This document shows positions 45,670-53,973 of a stretch of DNA of 64,000 nt, piece by piece. A program made the position numbers and the translations under genes. Each line of letters begins with the position of its first letter. The stretch's first letter is position 1. The notes beneath the pieces were generated by a model. That model saw nothing but the letters and a program-made list of their open reading frames with translations. It was not told the DNA's origin and did no database searches. The DNA comes from Hyphomonas pacifica (GTDB lineage: Bacteria; Pseudomonadota; Alphaproteobacteria; Caulobacterales; Hyphomonadaceae): assembly GCF_000682675.1 (NCBI RefSeq), contig NZ_AWFA01000034.1, positions 1-64,000 on the forward strand, in the 5' to 3' direction.

Positions 45670-46680
45670 ATGACGAGACATTTTCACCGGATAGGCGTGA
45701 TCGGCGGCGGCGCATGGGGCACAGCAATTGCCCAGATGCTGACCCGTGACACACAGGACGTAATGATCTGGTGCCGCGAAGAAGAGGTCGCGGACGCGAT
45801 CAATGCGCGGCATGAGAATACCGTTTTCCTGCCCGGTGTACCACTGAACCCATCTCTAAAGGCCACCAGCGACCTGACTGAACTGCACCTGATGGATGCG
45901 CTGTTCTCCGTTGCCCCGGCTCAACATACCCGCGCAACCCTGCGCACCCTGAAAGGCCATATTCGCTGTGACACGCCAGTCGTGCTCTGTTCCAAGGGGA
46001 TTGAGCTGTCGAGCGCGGAATTCATGACGCAGGTTCTGGCGGATGAATTGCCGGAGGCCATTCCGGCAGTGATGTCAGGCCCTAGCTTTGCGATTGATGT
46101 GGCGCGCGGCCTGCCTACAGCTGTGACCTTCGCCATTGAGGATGAAAGCCTCGGGACGGATCTGATCGCAGCGATATCCACACCCACCTTCCGCCCATAT
46201 CTGGCGCATGATCTACTAGGGGCCGAGATTGGCGGCGCGGTGAAGAATGTGCTGGCCATTGCCTGCGGTATCGCGCTCGGCAAGGGCCTCGGTCGATCCG
46301 CTCATGCTGCCCTCATCGCACGCGGCAGCGCGGAGATGACCCGGCTGGCCCTCGCACTCGGTGCAGACCGGGAGACAATGGCTGGCCTCTCCGGGCTCGG
46401 CGACCTTGTGCTCACCTGCTCCTCGGAGACGAGCCGCAATATGAGCTGCGGTATGGCGCTCGGCAAAGGTGAAACGCTGGAAGCCATTCTCGGCGCGCGC
46501 AACGCGGTAACCGAGGGGGTCGCCACTGCGCCTGTCCTGAAAAAGCTCGCCGCCAGCAAGAATGTCGACATGCCCATTTGCGATGCGGTGGCCGATGTGA
46601 TCCAAGGCGCGATCAATGTGGATGAAGCCATTCATCGCCTGTTGATGCGTCCTAACCGGGCTGAGAGTGTCATGGCCTGA
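45670..46680 (+). CDS. gpsA: Glycerol-3-phosphate dehydrogenase [NAD(P)+]
   Basis: Makes sn-glycerol-3-P from dihydroxyacetone phosphate for phospholipid synthesis. It has 336 residues. HRIGVIGGGAWGTAIAQMLT is the dinucleotide-binding motif. LFSVAPAQHTRATLRTLKGH, VLCSKGIELSSAEFM, AVMSGPSFAIDVARGLPTAV and the catalytic-Lys region GAEIGGAVKNVLAIACGIAL follow, ending GDLVLTCSSETSRN. GGAGGC lies just before the chosen ATG. The frame is open 34 codons further upstream without similarity. It is followed after 2 nt by an FAD oxidoreductase gene. Confidence 0.95.
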   Translation: MTRHFHRIGVIGGGAWGTAIAQMLTRDTQDVMIWCREEEVADAINARHENTVFLPGVPLNPSLKATSDLTELHLMDALFSVAPAQHTRATLRTLKGHIRCDTPVVLCSKGIELSSAEFMTQVLADELPEAIPAVMSGPSFAIDVARGLPTAVTFAIEDESLGTDLIAAISTPTFRPYLAHDLLGAEIGGAVKNVLAIACGIALGKGLGRSAHAALIARGSAEMTRLALALGADRETMAGLSGLGDLVLTCSSETSRNMSCGMALGKGETLEAILGARNAVTEGVATAPVLKKLAASKNVDMPICDAVADVIQGAINVDEAIHRLLMRPNRAESVMA

Positions 46681-46682
46681 TC

Positions 46683-47804
46683 ATGCTCGAAGCCGATGTC
46701 GTGGTAATCGGTGCGGGGGTGGTTGGTCTAGCCTGTGCTGCCGAACTCGCCCGACGCGGACGCGATGTCGTCGTCCTCGAACAGGCACGGGCCATCGGAA
46801 CTGGCATTTCGTCTCGCAACAGCGAAGTTATCCATGCTGGCCTCTATTACCCCACCGGCTCGCTGAAGCACACATTGTGCGTAGAAGGACGATACCGGCT
46901 CTATGAGTGGCTGGAAAGCCGAAATGTCGCCCATCGCAAATGCGGCAAGCTGGTTGTCGCAACCAGTGAAGAAGACCTCCCTGTCCTGTCAGCTATAGAG
47001 ATGCAGGCCAAGGCCAATGGCGTGGAGGACATAGTCCATCTCACGCGCCAGAGCGCGACTGCACTTGAGCCATCCCTAACCTGCAAGGCAGCGCTTCACT
47101 CGGCAGAAACAGGTATTCTGGATACGCATGGTTACATGTTGTCCCTGCAAGGCGCACTGGAAGACCATGGCGGCATCATCGCCTTTGGCTCGCCCGTCTC
47201 AGGCGGCAGACTCTTGTCGGATGGGCACATAGCTCTCTCCTTGGGAGGAACTGATCCACAGACGCTGCGAGCGAGCACAATCATAAATGCGGCGGGGCTC
47301 TACGCCGTGCCGCTTGCTCGCGCCATTGAAGGTTTCCCACCAGAGGCCCTGCCCGAAATGATCCTGGCCAAAGGCAGCTATTTCAGCTGCCAAGTCCCAC
47401 CTGCTTTTGAGCGCCTGATCTATCCGGTGCCGATAGATGGCGGCCTCGGTGTGCACCTGACGCTGGATCTTGGGGGCCAGATGCGGTTCGGGCCGGACGT
47501 CGAATGGCTGGATCAGAATGATCCCTGCACGGTTGATTACAGTGTGGCGCCAGATCGCGCGACTTCATTTTATTCAGCAATCCGCAAATACTGGCCGGGC
47601 CTGCCTGATGATAGTCTCACGCCTGCTTATTCCGGCTGCCGCCCCAAACTCTCCCATACAGGCGAGCCCACAGCAGATTTCCGCATAGACGGCCCGGCGC
47701 AACATGGCTTGCCCGGCCTGATCAATCTATTCGGGATCGAATCTCCCGGCCTGACCGCCAGCCTGGCAATTGCCGATCACGCTTCCGATATGACTGAAGC
47801 CTGA
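46683..47804 (+). CDS. FAD-dependent oxidoreductase, L-2-hydroxyglutarate dehydrogenase-like
   Basis: 373 residues of the DAO family. VVVIGAGVVGLACAAELARR is the FAD-binding motif. NSEVIHAGLYYPTGSLKHTL is shared with L-2-hydroxyglutarate dehydrogenases (LhgO/L2HGDH). Further signatures are ETGILDTHGYMLSLQGALED and INAAGLYAVPLARAIEGFPP. The C-terminal GLYI/SGCRPKLSHTGEP block and IESPGLTASLAIADH are typical. No membrane helix. The 2-nt gap to gpsA suggests one transcript. Substrate is inferred from similarity only; 2-hydroxy acids in general are possible. Confidence 0.85.
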   Translation: MLEADVVVIGAGVVGLACAAELARRGRDVVVLEQARAIGTGISSRNSEVIHAGLYYPTGSLKHTLCVEGRYRLYEWLESRNVAHRKCGKLVVATSEEDLPVLSAIEMQAKANGVEDIVHLTRQSATALEPSLTCKAALHSAETGILDTHGYMLSLQGALEDHGGIIAFGSPVSGGRLLSDGHIALSLGGTDPQTLRASTIINAAGLYAVPLARAIEGFPPEALPEMILAKGSYFSCQVPPAFERLIYPVPIDGGLGVHLTLDLGGQMRFGPDVEWLDQNDPCTVDYSVAPDRATSFYSAIRKYWPGLPDDSLTPAYSGCRPKLSHTGEPTADFRIDGPAQHGLPGLINLFGIESPGLTASLAIADHASDMTEA

Positions 47805-47818
47805 AATCACGAGTGGTC

Positions 47819-48718
47819 TCAGGCAAGTTCGAAGTGTGAGCGCACGGTTGGGTTCTCGTCAGGGCAACGTACTGTCCCCGCCTTGATCAGAGCAATCATA
47901 TGCCCCAGCACAGACATGGCGGCCGCAGGATGCAGGCGCGTATCAACATCCGCATACATTACTTTCACCATCTCAGGGATCGCGGTCTCACCAAAACGCA
48001 GCTGCTCCAGAATGGCAGCCTCACGGGCTCGTCGGTGACTGGCATATTCTGTGATGAACGTATCGACAAAGGCCTGCCCTTTCACCGGGCTGCCATGGGT
48101 CGGCCAGAGCGTTTCGAACTTCATGGCCTGTATCTTGTCCAGGCTGTTCATATAATCTGCCATGTCCCCGTCCGGCGGCGCGACAACTGTCGTCGACCAG
48201 CCCATGATATGGTCACCGGAGAAACAGGCATTCTCCTCACGAAGACCAAAACAAAGATGATTGCAGGTATGGCCCGGTGTCTCAATCACATCCAGGGTCC
48301 AGCCCGGTCCGGAAATCACGTCACCGTCGCCAACTTTCACATCAGGCATAAAGCCCAGATCGTCCGCACTGCCGAGTTCGCCCTTGGCGGTCGGGATACC
48401 GCAATTCTTCGCATAGGTCTTGCAGGCCGCCCATTCGGCCAGCGGGTGCGCCAGCGGGGAATGGTCTGAATGGCCATGGCTGACCAGAACATGCGTAACC
48501 GTTTCGCCTTCGAGGACTTTTTTCAGGACTTCGAAATGTTCGGCGTCCTCAGGCCCCGGGTCAAGCACGGCCACCTCTCCATGCCCGATAATATAGACGC
48601 CTGTGCCGACATAGGTGAACGGGCCCGGATTATTGGCAATGACACGCCGTATCAGAGGGGAGACCTGCTCCACCACACCATACTCAAATTCGATCTCGCG
48701 GACGTAAGGTATGGCCAT
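47819..48718 (-). CDS. MBL-fold metallo-hydrolase (LACTB2-like)
   Basis: 299 residues with the metallo-beta-lactamase fold. The metal motif reads HVLVSHGHSDHSPLAHPLAE. IIGHGEVAVLDPGPEDAEHF precedes it, and ETPGHTCNHLCFG and FSGDHIMGWSTTVVAPPDGD supply the other metal ligands. The C-terminal winged-helix-like part matches the LACTB2-type group, which are endoribonuclease-like or thioesterase-like hydrolases. It converges with the FAD oxidoreductase gene; its own start has no partner gene upstream. Confidence 0.88.
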   Translation of the reverse strand: MAIPYVREIEFEYGVVEQVSPLIRRVIANNPGPFTYVGTGVYIIGHGEVAVLDPGPEDAEHFEVLKKVLEGETVTHVLVSHGHSDHSPLAHPLAEWAACKTYAKNCGIPTAKGELGSADDLGFMPDVKVGDGDVISGPGWTLDVIETPGHTCNHLCFGLREENACFSGDHIMGWSTTVVAPPDGDMADYMNSLDKIQAMKFETLWPTHGSPVKGQAFVDTFITEYASHRRAREAAILEQLRFGETAIPEMVKVMYADVDTRLHPAAAMSVLGHMIALIKAGTVRCPDENPTVRSHFELA

Positions 48719-48763
48719 GGGCGTCTAAATCTCTTGCAGCGTCATCATAACGTGCCGGAGGAA

Positions 48764-49702
48764 TCAACGCTTCTTCGGTGCAAAGGCGACGGCAAAGGCC
48801 TGCGCCATACGGCGCGTTGCGCGGAGCTTGGAGCCAAGCTTCAGGGCCACAGGCGGGCCCATATCCGTCTTGTTTGCATCGACGATGTAGATTCGTCCGG
48901 TTGTCCGATCACGTAAGACGTCTACGCCACCCCAGTCCAGACCGATTTCGGCAGCAAAGCGCTCAATGACCTCAATTTCGTCGGCCGTATAGCAATTACG
49001 AGGCTCATCGAGCAAAACTTCGACATTCTCGTTCAGGAAGCGACGCTCCAGCGGCCGACGCTTGCGGAACACGACGACCGGCGAGCCATTCACTATGCAA
49101 CACCGCAGATCCTCGACCAGTCCACCATCAATCTCATTGTCAACAAGGCGCTGATAGGTCTTGCCAGGCAAAGGTGCATCAAGCGGGCCTTCCAGGATGC
49201 GGCCATCATGCGCGGCGTTGAGCTCGGATTTTTCGACCATGCGACCGGCATGGGTTGTCGGGTCGACGCTCAGCGAATAACCGGACGCGCGCTCGAAAGC
49301 AGCAGCGACGGTGGACTTTGAGATGTCATCGCAGCTGAAATTCACCAGGATGGCACCGTCTCTTACGGGAGGCGTGGAATTGTCCGTTTCGGTAGAATCG
49401 TCAAACTGCATGACAATGTCCGCCGTGGCGACATCATCAATCAGCTTGGCGCCGGAGACATGCATCACCGGCCAAATGAAATACCAAGGCCGCGGCTTGT
49501 CAGGATAGAAGGCAATCGTAGGGCGCTTATGCCCGGTAAGGCGCCGCCAAGTGCGCCAGGTTTGCGCAAAGAAGTAGAAGCAAAACCAGGTAAAGACGTC
49601 ATGCAGTAAGGAAAATGTCAGAGGGATGCGATGCCCCGTCTTTTTTACAAGCACGGCCCGATCGTCATACTTGAAATCGGTGATCCACAGACGATCGCTC
49701 AT
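48764..49702 (-). CDS. ATP-grasp-like protein of unknown substrate
   Basis: A 312-residue cytosolic protein. The C-terminal half resembles an ATP-grasp ligase: LVDNEIDGGLVEDLRCCIVN, VVFRKRRPLERRFL, AAEIGLDWGGVDVLRDRTTG, and IYIVDANKTDMGPPV, where Asp-Ala-Asn in place of a E/N pair would sit at the Mg-ATP site. The N-terminal ~130 residues (PRPWYFIWPVMHVSGAKLID, ADIVMQFDDSTETDN) look like a donor domain I cannot name. AGGAG is 10 nt upstream of the chosen ATG; the frame is open 25 codons earlier. It might add an amino acid or similar group to an unknown acceptor. Confidence 0.65.
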   Translation of the reverse strand: MSDRLWITDFKYDDRAVLVKKTGHRIPLTFSLLHDVFTWFCFYFFAQTWRTWRRLTGHKRPTIAFYPDKPRPWYFIWPVMHVSGAKLIDDVATADIVMQFDDSTETDNSTPPVRDGAILVNFSCDDISKSTVAAAFERASGYSLSVDPTTHAGRMVEKSELNAAHDGRILEGPLDAPLPGKTYQRLVDNEIDGGLVEDLRCCIVNGSPVVVFRKRRPLERRFLNENVEVLLDEPRNCYTADEIEVIERFAAEIGLDWGGVDVLRDRTTGRIYIVDANKTDMGPPVALKLGSKLRATRRMAQAFAVAFAPKKR

Positions 49703-49841
49703 CTTAATCCACTCCTGTTGCGCCAAAGGCGTTACACCCGCGCTCTCCCGCAATTCGCTTGGCACGGTGCCGAACACCTGACAACACTCTTAATGCGGCA
49801 ACAGTGTGAAGAATTGCTCACAATAGCGTATCTGGCAACCC

Positions 49842-50252
49842 CTATAGCAGGCTTTCAAGGCTCGACAGATCATATCCGGCATCTGCAGCCGCATCGATGA
49901 TTTCGCGGGCGGTTCCCTGACCGGCATGTGTCAGCGCCCAAGCCGTGATACAGCGCGTGCCGGTGCGGCAATAGGCCAGGACAGGCTGAGGCGCCTCATT
50001 CAGGATATTGCTCATACGCTCAACGATTTCAGGAGTCGGCGCGCCAGAGAAAGGCAAAGCGGCAAATGCGAGCCCCAGTGATTCGGCTTTTGCACGAATT
50101 GGGCCCATTCGGGGCTGGTCCACGCCTCCTTCTCCATCAGGCCTGTTGACGACAATCGTCTTGAATCCGGCCGCAGCAATCTCTGCAACATCATCCTCTG
50201 AAATCTGGGGAGCAACGGCAAAAGCGTCCGTCACGCGGCGAATATCAGCCAT
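49842..50252 (-). CDS. TIGR01244/DUF442-family phosphatase-like protein (BLH-type)
   Basis: 136 residues. VTDAFAVAPQISEDDVAEIA, GFKTIVVNRPDGEG and PVLAYCRTGTRCITAWAL make up the family, which is a protein tyrosine phosphatase-like fold with the C-x5-R loop as CRTGTR. The family is often fused to or near metallo-beta-lactamase sulfur dioxygenases. No such fusion here. Activity (phosphatase or sulfur transferase) is not certain. Confidence 0.86.
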   Translation of the reverse strand: MADIRRVTDAFAVAPQISEDDVAEIAAAGFKTIVVNRPDGEGGVDQPRMGPIRAKAESLGLAFAALPFSGAPTPEIVERMSNILNEAPQPVLAYCRTGTRCITAWALTHAGQGTAREIIDAAADAGYDLSSLESLL

Positions 50253-50386
50253 ATTGAAAAATCCCTGCCTGAGTCTGCCGTCTTGATCGGCTGTATCTAC
50301 AAGCTAAGGATTGTGATGCGGTCTGCCAAGCTTTGGTGTCGGTCGCGTCGGGAATTCCTTTCAACAGCAATGGAATAGCAGATAAC

Positions 50387-51358
50387 GTGTCGACACTGCA
50401 GAGAGCCTTTAGCCGCATTCCTTGGGCCTACACATTCAGGCGGCTGCTGATAGCAATCCCGACAATGCTGGCTATCATTACCATGGCCTTCTTCATGATG
50501 CGCGCTGCGCCAGGCGGGCCTTTCGACGGAGAGCGCAAGCTGCCTCCTGCCACGGAAGCAGCCGTGGCCGCCAAATTCGGCTTCGACAAACCCCTGCACG
50601 AGCAATACCTGAATTATGTCGGCGGCGTGCTCACGGGCGATTTCGGCCCCTCCTACAAAACCCTCGGCAAGAGTGTGAATGATCTCATCGCCGACGGCCT
50701 GCCCCTGTCGCTCAGCATCGGTATTCTGGCGATGGTATTAGGGATCACTGTGGGCACGTTCCTGGGTGTTTTTGCCGGGCTCAGGCAAAATACAGCGGCA
50801 GACTACAGTGTTATGGGGATCGCTATGGCCGGCATCTCCATCCCCACCTTTGTGACAGGACCGATTCTGATTCTGATCTTTGCCCTTGGCGCAGGCATCT
50901 TTGCCGTAGGCGGTCTTGGCACCTATCCAAATATCGGCATGAGCTGGCACAATATGACGTTGCCGGTCATCACACTGGCCCTGCCCCAAATCGCGATCAT
51001 CTCACGCCTGATGCGCGCCTCCATTATTGAGACGATGCGCTCAAACCACATTCGTACCGCCCGCTCCAAGGGCCTGTCAGAACGCCAGGTGATCGCGCGC
51101 CATGCGCTGCCGGCCGCTTTGCTGCCTCTGATTTCCTATGCTGGCCCGGCCATGGCTCGGGTCATGACCGGTTCTGTTGTGATCGAGAAGATCTTCGGTC
51201 TGCCAGGGCTCGGTTCCTATTTTGTCGATGGCGCGCTGAACCGCGACTATACCCTCGTGATGGGTGCCATCATTGTTTATGCGGGTTTCATCGTCATTCT
51301 GAACCTAATTGCCGACATTCTCTACGCAATGCTCGATCCGAAAGTGAAATACGACTGA
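50387..51358 (+). CDS. Peptide-type ABC transporter permease (OppB-like)
   Basis: About 323 residues with six TM segments. RRLLIAIPTMLAIITMAFFM is the N-terminal TM typical of OppB/DppB; GPFDGERKLPP, FGFDKPLHEQYLNYVGGVLT, the EAA-like loop RTARSKGLSERQVIARHALP, and IEKIFGLPGLGSYFVDGALN complete the family. The start is uncertain: this GTG gives the usual short cytosolic leader, while TTG and GTG codons 51-54 nt earlier keep the frame open. Partner of the OppC-like gene that starts in its stop codon. No substrate-binding protein or ATPase genes are adjacent. Confidence 0.9.
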   Translation: MSTLQRAFSRIPWAYTFRRLLIAIPTMLAIITMAFFMMRAAPGGPFDGERKLPPATEAAVAAKFGFDKPLHEQYLNYVGGVLTGDFGPSYKTLGKSVNDLIADGLPLSLSIGILAMVLGITVGTFLGVFAGLRQNTAADYSVMGIAMAGISIPTFVTGPILILIFALGAGIFAVGGLGTYPNIGMSWHNMTLPVITLALPQIAIISRLMRASIIETMRSNHIRTARSKGLSERQVIARHALPAALLPLISYAGPAMARVMTGSVVIEKIFGLPGLGSYFVDGALNRDYTLVMGAIIVYAGFIVILNLIADILYAMLDPKVKYD

Positions 51359-52269
51359 TGACAGACGTGGACCCCCTTCTCGACCCGACGGGTCGCATCG
51401 AGCCAGTTGAAAAGGCAATTGTGGGTGGACGTTCCCTCTGGGAGGACGCGCGCGGCCGCCTTCTACGCAATCGCGCCGCCGTGATTTCCATGTGGATTCT
51501 AGGTGTTCTGGTGATGATTGCCGTGTTTGGTCCCATGGTCTGGGTACACGATTACCGCACGATCTCTGATCTGCGTATGATCACCCCCACACTGGATGGC
51601 ATGCATCCTTTGGGCACAGATTTGCAGGGGCGTGACCTTCTGGCGCGTTTGATGATCGGTCTACGAATATCCCTGATGGTCGGCATTGTTGCGACCGCAG
51701 TCAGTCTCATCATTGGCGTCAGCTGGGGTGCCACAGCCGGTTATCTTGGTGGACGCATCGACAATTTCATGATGCGCATCGTTGATGTGCTCTACGCTCT
51801 GCCCTTCATCTTCTTTGTGATCCTGCTGCTCACAGTGTTCGAGCGCAACATTGTGCTGATCTTTGCGGCCATCGGCGCCATCGAATGGCTCACCATGGCG
51901 CGGATCGTGCGGGGTCAGACGCTTGCCATCAAAGGCAAGGAATTCATCGAGGCAGCCCGCGCCTCCGGCGTGAACCGCCGCGACATCATCATACGCCACA
52001 TCCTGCCGAACGTGATCGGCCCGGTGGCAGTCTATGTCACTCTGACCATTCCTGTGGTCATTCTGGCGGAGAGCTTCCTATCCTTCCTCGGTCTCGGCGT
52101 GAATGAACCGCTCACCTCGCTGGGCGTGCTGATCTCTGACGGCGCAGACCGGATGGGAGAGAAGCCCTGGATGCTGCTTGCGCCTGCCCTCACCATGGCC
52201 GTCACGCTTTTGTGCCTGAATTTCATCGGTGACGGCCTGCGGGATGCGCTGGATCCGAAAGACCGGTAA
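51358..52269 (+). CDS. Peptide-type ABC transporter permease (OppC-like)
   Basis: 303 residues, overlapping oppB by one base (TGATG). An N-terminal cytosolic segment is followed by the first TM, then HPLGTDLQGRDLLARLMIGL, six TMs overall, and the EAA loop AARASGVNRRDIIIRHILPN. FLGLGVNEPLTSLGVLISDG is the OppC signature. The pair would form a heterodimeric channel for peptides or nickel-like substrates, but the ATPase and binding protein must be encoded elsewhere. Confidence 0.92.
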   Translation: MTDVDPLLDPTGRIEPVEKAIVGGRSLWEDARGRLLRNRAAVISMWILGVLVMIAVFGPMVWVHDYRTISDLRMITPTLDGMHPLGTDLQGRDLLARLMIGLRISLMVGIVATAVSLIIGVSWGATAGYLGGRIDNFMMRIVDVLYALPFIFFVILLLTVFERNIVLIFAAIGAIEWLTMARIVRGQTLAIKGKEFIEAARASGVNRRDIIIRHILPNVIGPVAVYVTLTIPVVILAESFLSFLGLGVNEPLTSLGVLISDGADRMGEKPWMLLAPALTMAVTLLCLNFIGDGLRDALDPKDR

Positions 52270-52389
52270 GCCTAAGCCACAGGCAGTCCATATTCATGCG
52301 AGACGATTGCATCGCACTCGATATTCTCTTAACCGGGAAGAACTGCTTCTGGCCGCAGTATAAGAACGATGTAGGGGACCAGGAAAATC

Positions 52390-53832
52390 ATGAGTGAGGC
52401 GATAGACAGGAAAATTGTGCCGGTGCTGCTATGCGGCGGCGCAGGAACACGCCTCTGGCCTCTCTCCCGCAAGAGCTTCCCGAAACAATTTGTTCCTTTC
52501 ACGGGGGGGGAAACCCTTTTTCAGTCTTCGGCCAGGCGTCTCAGTGGCGATGTCTTCGATGCTCCGCTTGTTCTAACGAACGAAGACTTTCGCTTCGTAG
52601 TCCAAGAGCAATTGAGTGTTTACCGAATACAAAATCAGGGCATCCTGATTGAACCTGAAGCTCGCAATACAGCTCCGGCAATCTTGGCGGCGGCCCTGCA
52701 TTTGGCAAAAACACGCCCGGATGCCCTTATGCTGGTTGCACCATCTGATCATGTTATTCCCGATGCCCTCGCCTTTCATAAGGCTGTGGCAGCTGGCTGT
52801 AAGGCTGCAGCGAAAGGGGACCTTGTCACCTTCGGGATCAAACCGACCTATGCCGAAACAGGGTACGGGTATCTGGAATTAAGCTCTGTTCCGGTGGCTG
52901 GTGACCTCTCTCCCATCCGTTTGAACCGCTTCATTGAAAAGCCTGATGCCGACAAAGCAGAGAGACTGGTCGCTGCCGGTAATCATATGTGGAATGCAGG
53001 CATCTTCCTGTTCAGCGTGCAGGCCATTCTTGAGGCCTACCGCCAACATGCCCCGCATATGGTGCCCCTGGTTCAAGCCTCTGTTGATGAGGCAAAGCGC
53101 GATCTGGATTTTCTGCGTCTGCAACAGGAAGCCTGGTCGCAAGCCGAAGCCACCTCCATCGACTATGCCATTATGGAACGGGCCGATAATATAAGCGTCA
53201 TTCCCTTCTCTGCCGGATGGTCGGACCTCGGGGGATGGGACGCAGTCCTGCGTGAGTCCGGCCTGGATGAAAACGGTGTGGCCGTCAGCGGTCACGCAAC
53301 AGCCCTCGATTGCTCTGACACATTGCTGAGGTCAGAAGACGAGGGGCTGGAACTTGTGGGAATCGGTCTGAAGAACGTCATCGCGGTTGCTATGCCAGAT
53401 GCCGTTCTGGTGGCAGATGCTTCACGCGCCCAAGATGTCAAACTTGCTGTTGCAGAACTGAAAAGAAAAGGCGCGCAGCAGGCAGAGAAATTTCCTCGCG
53501 ATCACCGTCCCTGGGGCTCCTTCGAATGTATCGCTTCAGGAGACCGCTTTCAGGTCAAACGCATTTTTGTAAAGCCGGGCGAGTCCTTGTCGCTGCAATC
53601 GCATCGTCATCGTGCAGAGCACTGGATCGTTGTCGCAGGCACGGCCAGAGTCACCATCGGTGAAGATGTCAAACTCGTTGCAGAAAACCAGTCGGTCTAC
53701 ATTCCTATCGGAACGATTCACCGTCTTGAAAACCCGGGGGAAGACCCCGTCATCCTGATCGAGGTGCAAACTGGCAGCTATCTCGGCGAAGATGATATTG
53801 TGCGATATGAAGACAAATATGCCCGGAATTGA
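52390..53832 (+). CDS. manC: Mannose-1-phosphate guanylyltransferase / mannose-6-phosphate isomerase
   Basis: A 480-residue bifunctional enzyme that makes GDP-mannose. The N-terminal nucleotidyltransferase begins IVPVLLCGGAGTRLWPLSRK with the usual FPKQF and IEPEARNTAPAILAAALHLA, then YGYLELSS and RFIEKPDADKA. The C-terminal cupin (~370-480) has DHRPWGSFECIASGDRFQVK and SLSLQSHRHRAEHWIVVAGT, the phosphomannose isomerase type II signature. A run of eight G lies near codons 38-40. AGGAAAATC precedes the ATG. It supplies GDP-mannose to surface glycans. Confidence 0.95.
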   Translation: MSEAIDRKIVPVLLCGGAGTRLWPLSRKSFPKQFVPFTGGETLFQSSARRLSGDVFDAPLVLTNEDFRFVVQEQLSVYRIQNQGILIEPEARNTAPAILAAALHLAKTRPDALMLVAPSDHVIPDALAFHKAVAAGCKAAAKGDLVTFGIKPTYAETGYGYLELSSVPVAGDLSPIRLNRFIEKPDADKAERLVAAGNHMWNAGIFLFSVQAILEAYRQHAPHMVPLVQASVDEAKRDLDFLRLQQEAWSQAEATSIDYAIMERADNISVIPFSAGWSDLGGWDAVLRESGLDENGVAVSGHATALDCSDTLLRSEDEGLELVGIGLKNVIAVAMPDAVLVADASRAQDVKLAVAELKRKGAQQAEKFPRDHRPWGSFECIASGDRFQVKRIFVKPGESLSLQSHRHRAEHWIVVAGTARVTIGEDVKLVAENQSVYIPIGTIHRLENPGEDPVILIEVQTGSYLGEDDIVRYEDKYARN

Positions 53833-53973
53833 TTTTCCCGACGCAATTAGGCCGCATCTGACTGCTTTTAAATGAAAATGCTGCGCTTGATTGCGCCTTC
53901 GCGCCTTGCGCAAACCTGTTCGCAGTAACTATCTGCAATAAATACGATATTCGAGAAAAGAGGACGCGCGCGG

